DNA from: an uncultured Aquimarina sp.
GTDB lineage: Bacteria; Bacteroidota; Bacteroidia; Flavobacteriales; Flavobacteriaceae
Assembly (NCBI GenBank): GCA_947498785.1
Contig: CANMLS010000010.1
Span: 62,001 to 126,000, forward strand
Reading direction: 5' to 3'
Length of the DNA stretch: 64,000 nt
Position 1 is the stretch's first letter. Each line of letters opens with the position of its first letter. Both the position numbers and the translations under genes were made by a program. The notes under the pieces are model-generated. The model saw only the letters and a program-made list of their open reading frames with translations. It did not search any database and had not been told where the DNA came from. Positions 54,726 through 62,578 of the stretch are shown here, piece after piece.

Positions 54726-57585
54726 AATCTCGATAATTAGGTTCTTCAAAATCTATTGGATCAATAGGTTCTGTTGTCGTTTTGATATAAAAACATTCAT
54801 GAGTTTTACCATCTATCTTTTTTATTATTCGACCATCGCTACTTCTTGGAATATGTTCCTCGATCGGATTAAATATGTATTCTTTAAACTCGCAAAAAGC
54901 TTCTACAGAATCTCTAAATGATTTAGGACCCTTCTTGCCACCATGACCTTTATAGGCTTCATAAGCTATGTTTCTGCTTATAACTGCATCTAACAAACCA
55001 TTTTCTGGACTAAAATATACTTCAGCCCATTCCCTAAACAGATCTCCCATTATGGTCATGGAATTTCGTTTCATTACATTATTCATTGGTGGGCTAAGCT
55101 TTAAATTTGTAGACAGAAAAAAAGAAAGACATTGAGCCATCAGGGCATAAAAATCCATATAATCCTGCTCCGTAAAATCAGTGAATAATTGCATTCCCCC
55201 AAAGTCATCAGCTATAGTTCTGGTCTGACTATATTCATTGTCTTTATTCTCGTGATAGTAATCGCTATGAACCGTTAATAAAATCCTTCTTTTGGTAGAT
55301 GGGTTATTATAATCTCTGGGTGTAAAATTAGAAGTCCCACAAAGTTTTGCTGACTCATCAAAATTTAGAGTAAATGCATTCACTCCTTTATTATTGACCC
55401 TCATCGGACCAGTAATATCAGTATAGATTCGACCATAGTCATATCCTGGTAAAATATCATCAATAAATATGTAATCAGTATCCTTGGTAACTCCTCCATA
55501 TATAAACTCTGAATCAACAACTTCTTTCTTACGTCCAGGTATTGTAAATGGATTTCGAAGAATTTGACTAATGCTATCATACATAAAGGATTTACCAGAA
55601 CCTCCATGACTCTCTCCTATGTCAGACAATTTATTATCGATACCTAAAGCCAACCACGCCCTGCTTTTGTTTTTATATTTATGTAGTAAGTATCCTAGAG
55701 TGAACAGCTTATTTATTAAGTGAAGTTTTTGCTCGTGTATTTCATGCTCATCAAGATTAGGAGCCGCAATATCAAATTGATGTTTTTTAAAATATGAATC
55801 TTTAAGATCTTCTGATTTGCCTTTAAAACTATCCTCTAAATCCTTACGCCAATGAATACGACTAACATTGACTAGGTAATTAAGAAATTTATTATCCGTT
55901 TTTAGAATATTTATATCATGATCATCTCCAGATGGTTTCGAATCTAATGTAATTTCAAACTGTGGTATTGCAAAAGATTCTTCAAAAACACGGTGCGATA
56001 ATTCCTTTGGGAAATCAATTACTTTCTCCTCCCATACCATTTTGTCTATTGTACCCTTCTTATGAATTTTAACAGTATCTGCTGTTATTTCAGCAACATA
56101 CTTAGTAAAAAACCAATACTGTGTATTCCTGTCACAATCAACAAAATCAATATCCATATAAGGAAGCTTAGACAAATAACTCTCATTTAGATATGGTGTT
56201 TTTTTAACCATATTCCTTAAGGGTATATTCATCTGCCGATCTTCCAAAAAAGAGTTGACATAATATTGAATCTTGTTAGGGGTGACCTTTTTTACAACAT
56301 TTCCATCTATATGGATATATCGGTATTCATCCTTTTCATTAGGAGTCTCCAGTCTATAAAATCCCTGGTGTTTTAAGAAATGTTCTCCATGAACTATATT
56401 ATAGGAATACTCTGTGCCTTTATAAATCCCTTTAGTGTCATATTTAGTTACTTCATCCCAAAACTTCATGGGTAGGGCATTCTCTACTAACTTTTTAAGA
56501 ATCGTTTTAAAAGAACCTGGTCTTTCTGAATTAAATTTAAGGTCAATAAAATCTTTAAAGTCCTTTTTTGGATTACCCCTCCAGTCCCTTGATTTTAATA
56601 AATACTGAGGTAACCAAATCGTTTTGATATCCAGATATTGCAGACCCAAATTAACGGCTTGTTTAACCCCTGTGAAATCAATATCTGGTAAATTACATAG
56701 ATCCTCTGTTAATCCCTTTAATGTCTTATATTGTTGCTTGGTGAGGATTGCAGTCTCAGAATTCTTCCAAACAACGTAATAACCAAATGAAGCCATATTT
56801 AAAGCATCACGCTCTCCACTACATAAAACAATCTGATCTAATTTAACATTAGATTTTCTAGAAGTATCATCGATATCTTTCTTTGCTTCCTCATTTAAAA
56901 GTGATGTATGACCTGCTTTAGCATCTGATAATCCAAACAGAAAGTTTTCAGGACGACCTCCTGCATATCTAAACCTATAGGATTTATCTGCGGATTTTGG
57001 CTGATATATCTTTTGCCAATCCCCAAAATCAAATACAAAAATTGGATAGTCATCAGTTGCGTATGTCTCAACAACTTCTTCTTTTTTCACATAAGCGAAA
57101 TATTCAACAGATTTTAGATTGAAGCGTTCTGCAACTTCATTGGTCATTAAGGGACCTATTATTTTTAAAGCTGAATCTGAAATTTTCTTTTTGTACTTAA
57201 AATAATACTCGCCCTCTTTTTCCTTGGCTTTTAAAGGGCGCTTTTTAAATGTGGGTTTTGCAATATGTTTAGTACCCTGATATTGTACATGATATAATTT
57301 AGCAAGTTTTTTACAGGCTTCTCCATAAGAAAGATTGTCCTCAAACATACAAACACCAATAGCATTTTTAGGCTTATCCCATTCTCCCCAGTCACAAACT
57401 AACCAAACATTGTTGTCTCCCTTTTTTAAGGTGGTTGAAGCTGTTTTTTCGTTCGCGCGTCTTTTGAATTTTTTGTGTTTACCAGAAGAAGCTTCCTTCG
57501 CATCAGAATAATAATCTAAGATAATATTCAGACCACCATTGGTTTGCTCCAGTATTGCTTCAGCAAATGCATATTTTTTGCTCAT
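54703..57585 (-). CDS. Replicative primase-helicase
   Basis: The 960-residue protein combines a primase-like N-terminal part with a Toprim segment (VLCSGERDALNMASFG, about residues 253-270). A SF3-type ATPase follows, with Walker A GESHGGSGKSF (about 655-666), Walker B DYIFIDDI and a sensor region CGTSNFTPRDYN. It would open and prime phage DNA. This is the main replication protein here, and no DNA polymerase gene is visible. Confidence 0.85.
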   Translation of the reverse strand: MSKKYAFAEAILEQTNGGLNIILDYYSDAKEASSGKHKKFKRRANEKTASTTLKKGDNNVWLVCDWGEWDKPKNAIGVCMFEDNLSYGEACKKLAKLYHVQYQGTKHIAKPTFKKRPLKAKEKEGEYYFKYKKKISDSALKIIGPLMTNEVAERFNLKSVEYFAYVKKEEVVETYATDDYPIFVFDFGDWQKIYQPKSADKSYRFRYAGGRPENFLFGLSDAKAGHTSLLNEEAKKDIDDTSRKSNVKLDQIVLCSGERDALNMASFGYYVVWKNSETAILTKQQYKTLKGLTEDLCNLPDIDFTGVKQAVNLGLQYLDIKTIWLPQYLLKSRDWRGNPKKDFKDFIDLKFNSERPGSFKTILKKLVENALPMKFWDEVTKYDTKGIYKGTEYSYNIVHGEHFLKHQGFYRLETPNEKDEYRYIHIDGNVVKKVTPNKIQYYVNSFLEDRQMNIPLRNMVKKTPYLNESYLSKLPYMDIDFVDCDRNTQYWFFTKYVAEITADTVKIHKKGTIDKMVWEEKVIDFPKELSHRVFEESFAIPQFEITLDSKPSGDDHDINILKTDNKFLNYLVNVSRIHWRKDLEDSFKGKSEDLKDSYFKKHQFDIAAPNLDEHEIHEQKLHLINKLFTLGYLLHKYKNKSRAWLALGIDNKLSDIGESHGGSGKSFMYDSISQILRNPFTIPGRKKEVVDSEFIYGGVTKDTDYIFIDDILPGYDYGRIYTDITGPMRVNNKGVNAFTLNFDESAKLCGTSNFTPRDYNNPSTKRRILLTVHSDYYHENKDNEYSQTRTIADDFGGMQLFTDFTEQDYMDFYALMAQCLSFFLSTNLKLSPPMNNVMKRNSMTIMGDLFREWAEVYFSPENGLLDAVISRNIAYEAYKGHGGKKGPKSFRDSVEAFCEFKEYIFNPIEEHIPRSSDGRIIKKIDGKTHECFYIKTTTEPIDPIDFEEPNYRDYEGEAPY

Positions 57586-57663
57586 TATAATTAGTTTTTA
57601 GAAAATAGAAATCTTGCCCAACAGAGTTAGGTAGTGCTAAATGACAGTATGTGTAAGGTTTAA

Positions 57664-57671
57664 AAAAGGAC
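57664..57671 (-). promoter_or_regulatory. TGTCCTTTT-like motif, site G
   Basis: TAGTCCTTTTTT, where TAG is the stop codon of the 57671 gene. It is 79 bp upstream of the primase-helicase start and one base short of the other sites (AGTCC). Confidence 0.3.
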
Positions 57672-57886
57672 TAGGTTACGCAGCCCAGTGCGTTAAAAAA
57701 ATCGATGGATTTTAAGATGGTAGAAGCTCCAGCAATCAGGACGAATAAGTAAAATGATTTTCTCATTCTAGTAGATTCTGTAATCCGTAAGGAATCTAAT
57801 ACTGGATCCAGAATTACTTTAAAGAAAATGCAGTAACACAAAATATCGAGCCATTGAAATGCCATTTTTGTAAATACACTTTCCAT
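57671..57886 (-). CDS. Small membrane protein
   Basis: The 71-residue protein has one or two hydrophobic segments (WLDILCYCIFFKVILDPV and SFYLFVLIAGASTILK) and sits upstream of the primase-helicase. Function unknown. Confidence 0.55.
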   Translation of the reverse strand: MESVFTKMAFQWLDILCYCIFFKVILDPVLDSLRITESTRMRKSFYLFVLIAGASTILKSIDFFNALGCVT

Positions 57887-57887
57887 C

Positions 57888-58184
57888 TTAAAATATCTTT
57901 TTTTCTTGCGTATAATCGAGCTTAAGTGGGGTTTCTGTTACAGTTAGTTTTTCAAAAATAGTCCCAGTACCGTCAAACATCATAACAGCTTTTCTTATGA
58001 TCCCATCTATAACATCATCTTTGGGATGATATGCTTCTACAAATTGCTTAGAGTCATCTAGTAAGATTCCTTTTTCAACCTTATATCCAGCTTTTCTAAA
58101 CATCATCTCCTGTCTATCAATTGGTTTATATGCTTTGATTAAAGGGTCTGTATTTTGGTCAAATTCGTCTTTCATGAGTATCAT
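57888..58184 (-). CDS. Hypothetical early phage protein
   Basis: The 98-residue acidic protein has no recognised domain (SKQFVEAYHPKDDVIDGI). It overlaps its follower-in-sequence by 26 bases and ends 1 bp before the 57886 gene. A second in-frame ATG at 58175 is possible. Confidence 0.5.
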   Translation of the reverse strand: MILMKDEFDQNTDPLIKAYKPIDRQEMMFRKAGYKVEKGILLDDSKQFVEAYHPKDDVIDGIIRKAVMMFDGTGTIFEKLTVTETPLKLDYTQEKKIF

Positions 58185-58389
58185 TTAAAATTTTGTACAA
58201 TTCTCCTACCGTAAGGTTCTGTTGTTCTTTCTCTAGCTTTATTTCTGTCACTCTATTCAATTGATTAATAGTCCTTGTAAGTTCTTTTTCTAAAGCTTTT
58301 ATATCTTCTCTAAAAACCAAAGACTTACTTATTAGTGACTGGTACCGCTTCTGTAACTTCTGTATTTTTAGCTCTAGTTGTAACTGCAT
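58159..58389 (-). CDS. Small coiled-coil protein
   Basis: The 76-residue heptad-rich protein (LRQ-type register, LISKSLVFREDIKALEKEL) is probably dimeric. It overlaps neighbours on both sides (26 and 65 bases). Function unknown. Confidence 0.5.
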   Translation of the reverse strand: MQLQLELKIQKLQKRYQSLISKSLVFREDIKALEKELTRTINQLNRVTEIKLEKEQQNLTVGELYKILNDTHERRI

Positions 58390-58546
58390 GATTATATAAC
58401 CTTTGGTAGTTTCTTACCTGTAATGCCATTTTTGGCGCTAGTGTTTTTACATCTTCCTCAGAAAAGTGAAAAGAAGTACATAACTGGTCTAATTGAGCCT
58501 TTGCTCTATTCAATTTTGATTGCAAATTATCTATTGTCTCCTCCAT
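58325..58546 (-). CDS. Small coiled-coil protein
   Basis: The 73-residue protein has an N-terminal coiled-coil stretch (TIDNLQSKLNRAKAQLDQL). It overlaps the next gene by 65 bases in another frame and shares a TAATG junction with the 31-residue gene upstream. Confidence 0.5.
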   Translation of the reverse strand: MEETIDNLQSKLNRAKAQLDQLCTSFHFSEEDVKTLAPKMALQVRNYQRLYNHAVTTRAKNTEVTEAVPVTNK

Positions 58547-58641
58547 TAGAATTTTATGTTTTTATGATATTGTTCTTTTTGATAGACCAAAATCATAAGG
58601 CCTATAAGTATTAATGTCATGATTGCGATAATTGTTAACAT
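58546..58641 (-). CDS. 31-residue membrane peptide
   Basis: From ATG 58641 the peptide is MLTIIAIMTLILIGLMILVY plus a basic tail. Its stop codon overlaps the next start (TAATG), which supports translation. Confidence 0.45.
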   Translation of the reverse strand: MLTIIAIMTLILIGLMILVYQKEQYHKNIKF

Positions 58642-58655
58642 AATATTTTTGGGTT

Positions 58656-58736
58656 TTAAAAGTTTATTTCTTTTTTTAAATAAGAAGTCAAAATTACTTT
58701 TCGACCTTTTTTAATTTTACTAGATGTAAGCTTCAT
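58656..58736 (-). CDS. 26-residue basic peptide
   Basis: The product has a Lys-rich core (KLTSSKIKKGRKVIL) and starts directly after the preceding 18-codon frame's TAA. Coding status is uncertain. Confidence 0.25.
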   Translation of the reverse strand: MKLTSSKIKKGRKVILTSYLKKEINF

Positions 58737-58793
58737 TTATACATCTTCACAGATATTCATATTCTTTTTAGGCATAGTTACAGTCTCTTGCAT
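58737..58793 (-). CDS. 18-residue peptide frame
   Basis: The frame starts two bases after the excisionase-like stop and ends directly before the next ATG. Coding status is uncertain. Confidence 0.2.
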   Translation of the reverse strand: MQETVTMPKKNMNICEDV

Positions 58794-58795
58794 AA

Positions 58796-59074
58796 TTATT
58801 TATCTAGCCTTACCATTGCGTCTTCTACCTCTTTTCTTATATAGTACACCTTAGCACCCAATCCGTATGACTGTAAGATTCCGTCCTTAGTCCATCGCCA
58901 TAAAGTTGGTTTTGACACTTTTAATAAAATTGCGGTTTCCTCTATAGATAAATACTCGATTGGTGCTTTCGTTTGAAATTCCTTTTTCAACTCATCGAAT
59001 TGAGCTTTTACCCCTTCAACAAGTATTCTTTGCAATTGTTCTGGTGTTATTTGTATGAGTTGAATACTTTCCAT
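58796..59074 (-). CDS. Excisionase/AlpA-like helix-turn-helix protein
   Basis: The 92-residue protein has a MerR-like winged helix, with YLSIEETAILLKVSKPTLWRW and GLGAKVYYIRKEVEDAM. This is the small DNA-binding fold of excisionases and AlpA-type regulators. It could control integrase directionality or early transcription. Confidence 0.75.
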   Translation of the reverse strand: MESIQLIQITPEQLQRILVEGVKAQFDELKKEFQTKAPIEYLSIEETAILLKVSKPTLWRWTKDGILQSYGLGAKVYYIRKEVEDAMVRLDK

Positions 59075-59083
59075 AATTGATAA

Positions 59084-59302
59084 TTATGATATTAATTTGT
59101 TTAATTGTTCTATTTGAGTTCGAATCGTCTTCTGAAGAAGTTCTAATACTCTAGCTTGATATTTTTTTGGAACTGAAAAAAACCGTACAAACCAATGATT
59201 TTGAAGCGTATTTGGTTCTTTACCAAACTCTTGAGCAGCTACCTCAATAAACTTTTGTTTATCCTCGACTTTTGCATAGAGCTTTTTGATATTATCGATC
59301 AT
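59084..59302 (-). CDS. Small hypothetical early protein
   Basis: The 72-residue helical protein (DKQKFIEVAAQEFGKEPNTL) has an apparent helix-turn-helix-like part and is close to the excisionase-like gene (9-bp gap). DNA binding is possible but not shown. Confidence 0.5.
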   Translation of the reverse strand: MIDNIKKLYAKVEDKQKFIEVAAQEFGKEPNTLQNHWFVRFFSVPKKYQARVLELLQKTIRTQIEQLNKLIS

Positions 59303-59341
59303 TTATTATACTATTTTGAAAAGAGGTTCATCTTTTGGTAG

Positions 59342-59617
59342 TTATATACCGAAGAAATGTTTTTCGGCCTTTTTTAATGCTCTCTCTAAGGTTAGTGCAT
59401 TTGTATTGTCGCTATCACATATCGTGGCAATACAATCGTAAAAATTCTAATTCATAGTTGGTTTTTGCGAAAACATGCTGATAATTATACAAGAGTCTTT
59501 TTCTTCTGTATCAACTTCTATAGTTCCATTTGTAAAAAGTTCTGCTAGAGTTTCTTTTGTCAAAACTGGATGTGGTTTTACCATAATCTCAGTTGTTTTG
59601 TTTGCAGTAGTTTTCAT
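59342..59617 (-). pseudogene. Early gene interrupted by an in-frame TAG
   Basis: From ATG 59617 a 56-residue frame (MKTTANKTTEIMVKPHPVLT ... FSQKPTMN) ends at TAG 59447-59449. The same frame continues for 34 protein-like codons (NFYDCIATICDSDN, LERALKKAEKHFFGI) to TAA at 59342. The gene is first after the early promoter, so the original product was likely about 91 residues. The short form may still be made. No family recognised. Confidence 0.5.
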
Positions 59618-59646
59618 ATATTTGCTGTATTATTGTTGTTTTGCAT

Positions 59647-59702
59647 TACAAATATACAAACTATGTTCATATTTACAAACTTTTTACGTAATTTTGTTTG
59701 TA
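59647..59702. promoter_or_regulatory. Repeated TACAAA/TTTGTA operator-like region
   Basis: TACAAA occurs at 59647, 59655 and 59674, and TTTGTA at 59697. TACAAAC (59674-59680), TACGTA (59685-59690) and GTTTGTA (59696-59702) form a nearly symmetrical triple dyad that overlaps the early promoter. A further TTTGTA adjoins the 59814 start. Confidence 0.55.
59649..59679 (-). promoter_or_regulatory. Early leftward promoter
   Basis: On the minus strand TTTG (59679-59676) is separated by exactly 19 bases from TATATTTG (59656-59649), the Bacteroidota -33/-7 pattern. It lies 32 bp upstream of the 59617 start and would drive the early operon. Confidence 0.65.
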
Positions 59703-59813
59703 TTAAACACGTGTTGAGTTGCAAAAACAATGTTAAAACCTAAATATCAAACACTTATATTAAATCTATAATTAGATAAATTGAGTTTAAATAATACCAA
59801 TATTGTTTGTAAA

Positions 59814-60266
59814 ATGACCAAATTAGAAAGGATAAATAAGGCTATAGCTTTTTTAAAAGGGAACGAAATAATATCTATTCAGCAAGATATTGTTGATATT
59901 ATGAATGTAAACAAATCTTCCGTATCATCTGCATTAAAAGGGGATGATAGATACCTTACTAATGGTTTTTTGAAGAAGTTTTGTAAATCTTTCCCTCAAA
60001 TCAGTCAAGCTTGGTTGTTAAATGAAGAAGGAGAGATGTTAATTAGCAAAGAGGTAAACAACAATTTAAATTTAAGCATATTCTATAACAAGCATGGAGA
60101 AAGAGTATCCGATAAAGCAATTTCAGAGTATGCAACTAGAAATATTGAAAGATTTATTAGGGAAGACATTGGTTTCAAAAAATCGATTGACATAGAAGTT
60201 TTAAAAACATTAATGAAAGCTAGAAAGTCAGACGGGACAATTGATATTGATAAAATTGGAAAATAA
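59814..60266 (+). CDS. Phage regulator with helix-turn-helix, CI-like
   Basis: This DNA-binding protein is divergent from the early operon. An N-terminal helix-turn-helix region (QQDIVDIMNVNKSSVSSALKG) is followed by the WLLNEEGEML motif typical of Bacteroidota CI-like regulators. The C-terminal part is helical. I start at ATG 59814; an ATG 11 codons upstream (59781) is also possible. The gene is convergent with the second regulator (60490), giving a two-regulator switch. Confidence 0.7.
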   Translation: MTKLERINKAIAFLKGNEIISIQQDIVDIMNVNKSSVSSALKGDDRYLTNGFLKKFCKSFPQISQAWLLNEEGEMLISKEVNNNLNLSIFYNKHGERVSDKAISEYATRNIERFIREDIGFKKSIDIEVLKTLMKARKSDGTIDIDKIGK

Positions 60267-60489
60267 TTAATCAATTACTTATAATAATACCAAAGGCTAT
60301 TTCTTTATAAATGAAAATTCATATGACAGTTCCAAGATTTAGTGCATAGTTTTGTTTCAATCTGATCTAAGTAATTTTCGATCCAAAAATTTATGCTATA
60401 CAATTTGTTGATGAAGTTTATAAAAGAGAATTAGAAAAATTAAGAACGGATAAGCGTTGAAAATTAAAATTCTCACTTAACTTTTCAAT
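60267..60489. other. Gap between convergent regulators
   Basis: This 223-bp stretch is mostly non-coding. A short frame on the plus strand ending at a TGA near 60460 (YAIQFVDEVYKRELEKL) lacks a start and looks like a remnant. Confidence 0.3.
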
Positions 60490-60906
60490 TTATTTACGAT
60501 ATTTCTTTAGAGCTATTTCTTTAAGTTCTTCTAGAGCCTTGTTTTTCTTCTCTCTTTCGTCATCTGCCATAATCAATTCCATGACCTTTCTTATATAATC
60601 TCGAAAGGTTTCGTTTTGGATCAACTCGTCTTTATGCTCAAGTAAATGATCAATTAGTTGTAATGTGCTTAGTTCATTTAAAACTAGGTTGGTTTTGTTT
60701 CTAGAAGACAACATTTGACCTTTTCCTGTTATCAACCAATTCGAATCAATATCTTTATAGGTGTTGAGTATATTCTCTATTTTAGTTGCGCCAATATCCT
60801 TAACTTTATCTAAAAAGCCATTAGAAAGTCCAGTTTCTCGATAAAACTTACTCTTGTTTATTTGTTTATACTCTATTATTTCTAGGATTCTAGTAACTAT
60901 ACTCAT
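60490..60906 (-). CDS. Phage regulator with helix-turn-helix, CI-like
   Basis: The 138-residue protein has an N-terminal HTH (RILEIIEYKQINKSKFYRE, GLSNGFLDKVKDIG) and SNWLITGKGQML, the same type of motif as in the plus-strand regulator. The C-terminus is a helical acidic domain. One of the two is probably the lysogeny repressor. Its start is coupled to a 25-codon leader frame. Confidence 0.75.
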   Translation of the reverse strand: MSIVTRILEIIEYKQINKSKFYRETGLSNGFLDKVKDIGATKIENILNTYKDIDSNWLITGKGQMLSSRNKTNLVLNELSTLQLIDHLLEHKDELIQNETFRDYIRKVMELIMADDEREKKNKALEELKEIALKKYRK

Positions 60907-60980
60907 ATTATTTTAGATTTTTGGGTATAATCTAATAATGATATTATTCTTTCAGCTTCCGTTATAATAGTTTCTTCCAT
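60903..60980 (-). CDS. 25-residue leader frame of the 60490 regulator
   Basis: The frame (MEETIITEAERIISLL...) ends in TGA that overlaps the regulator's ATG (ATGA). It could regulate or couple regulator translation. Coding status is unproven. Confidence 0.35.
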   Translation of the reverse strand: MEETIITEAERIISLLDYTQKSKII

Positions 60981-60998
60981 TGCTAGATAAAGGTAATT

Positions 60999-61250
60999 CT
61001 ATCCAAAATCTATGTTATAAAGAAAGTACCGTTGCTCACATGAAAGCAACTCAAATAGATCCATCATATTAATTGATGAATGATTTGAATCTTTTAATTC
61101 TTTTTTTAAGGATTTAATCTCTTCATCCTTTTCTTTAACAAGAGTATCGTAGTCATTTTCATAAATTTCTAAAAACTCTTCAGGAAAGGAAACTAGCCTT
61201 TTAAGCTTATCTATCTTTTGGGATTTCTTACTACTCATTTTCTGCTGCAT
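60999..61250 (-). CDS. Small hypothetical protein, acidic/coiled coil
   Basis: The 83-residue protein has a coiled coil (KEKDEEIKSLKKELKD) and overlaps its neighbour by 20 bases. It belongs to the repressor-side cluster; lysogeny-expressed cargo is possible. Confidence 0.5.
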   Translation of the reverse strand: MQQKMSSKKSQKIDKLKRLVSFPEEFLEIYENDYDTLVKEKDEEIKSLKKELKDSNHSSINMMDLFELLSCEQRYFLYNIDFG

Positions 61251-61860
61251 TATCAGTTAATTCCATTCGCATTCTTCTAAAATCTAAACTTTTTTCAGGC
61301 TTAATTAAGTCCTTTTCCTCTGCCTCTTTATACATAAAAACAAAGAAACTTCTTATGGTGTTATTCAGGTTTTCTATTTTTATTGTCTGGAAACTTTTAA
61401 TTTTAGAAAATAGCCAGATAACGGATAACACTACCACAAATGTTGATATAGTAAAGCCTATAGCATAAATATGAAGTAGAACATCATCAAGTCCTAATTC
61501 TTTTGCATTGAAAACCCAATAAAGTTGAATAAAATAAAAATACAGAGGTGCTGAATACGATATTTTATAAGGCTTTAACAATCCACCAAAACAAAGTAAA
61601 AGAGGAGATAATGTTTGAGTAATTACCCAGATAAAGGTTTTTGTACTATTAAAACCATAGGTTTCAGTAATACCAAAGGTAGTAACCTTATCCGAGAAAA
61701 GAATTAATCCAGATAAGATTACCAATATTGATGCAAATATTTTTAGAATTGAAACGCCCTGTTTAATGTGCGTCTCCTTGTTCTCCAGGTCTTTGAATTT
61801 CTCCTGGATCAACTTGAAAAATTTCCAATTGATCCAATTCTGCTTCGTAGGTTTCTTCAT
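61231..61860 (-). CDS. Multi-helix membrane protein
   Basis: The protein of about 209 residues has four to five transmembrane helices (ILKIFASILVILSGLILF, FIWVITQTLSPLLLCFGGL, and later ones) and a cytosolic tail. The start at 61860 lies inside the preceding lipoprotein gene in another frame (98-bp overlap). A TTG further downstream would reduce the overlap. It may be a lysogenic-conversion gene, but no family is recognised. Confidence 0.55.
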   Translation of the reverse strand: MKKPTKQNWINWKFFKLIQEKFKDLENKETHIKQGVSILKIFASILVILSGLILFSDKVTTFGITETYGFNSTKTFIWVITQTLSPLLLCFGGLLKPYKISYSAPLYFYFIQLYWVFNAKELGLDDVLLHIYAIGFTISTFVVVLSVIWLFSKIKSFQTIKIENLNNTIRSFFVFMYKEAEEKDLIKPEKSLDFRRMRMELTDNAAENE

Positions 61861-61936
61861 TTAAATCGGTTGATTCACAACTTCCTAATGATATTACAAA
61901 TACTACTAACGCTGTTAATATTGCTATTTTTTTCAT
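61763..61936 (-). CDS. Small lipoprotein
   Basis: The 57-residue product begins MKKIAILTALVVFVISLGSC, with Cys20 in an LGSC lipobox, followed by an acidic tail. Overlapping out-of-frame with the next gene and located near the repressor, it may be expressed in the lysogen. Confidence 0.65.
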   Translation of the reverse strand: MKKIAILTALVVFVISLGSCESTDLNEETYEAELDQLEIFQVDPGEIQRPGEQGDAH

Positions 61937-62578
61937 CTTAATTTATATTTTGGTTTAATACAAAATTAATCTGTATTTCTTCAAAAAAAACCGATTTAAA
62001 AAATAGTTAGTGAACGTATAATTAACAATAGTAGCTTTATATCATATAAGTGTGTGTTGGTTAATTTAATTCATCAAATTTAGGAAATAATACCTATGAT
62101 ACGGTTACGGTAAAACCACAAACTTTTGTTTCGAAAACTCACATATACTGCGGGTTACCGTAAAAACAGTAACATAGAATTTCATATTATTTCATGCTAT
62201 TAAAAAATGGTTATTAATAAATTTTTAATAGGATAGGAATGATAAATATAGCAACAATAATAGTACCGTAGTTAGGGGATATTCCCCCTTTTTTTACAAG
62301 TAAAACACAATGGTTTGATTTGAAGGCAATTAAAATTAAAAATTATACAAATCGAATAATTACTACAAACCAAAATGCATGACCCTATCTTAATCTATTT
62401 ATTCAAAATTTAAGGCCCTAATAAAACTACTTAAAAAGTAAAAAATACGTGGTTTTACAACAAAGCTATTCCCTTCAGGTTTATTAACTTAGATATTAAG
62501 AAATGTATAATGAATATATCGTTACCTGAGCGACTATACCCCTAAGTTGGTGGTAATAGGAAAACTGAAATTATTCTT
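61937..62578. other. Gene-free region before the cargo pair
   Basis: These 640 bp are AT-rich and show no convincing gene. GGTTACGGTAAAA (62104) and GGTTACCGTAAAAA (62154) form a near-repeat. A GGGG-ATATT-CCCC dyad (62275-62287) resembles the box at 19136 and is followed by a T-run. Confidence 0.35.

Noticed and set aside
59475..59717. Plus-strand 80-codon frame
   Set aside because: It is antisense to the better-supported early gene (59342-59617) and covers its promoter and operators. The Cys/Phe-rich translation does not look like a protein.
60370..60460. Plus-strand fragment ending in LEKLRTDKR
   Set aside because: It has no start and an upstream stop. It is at most a decayed gene end.
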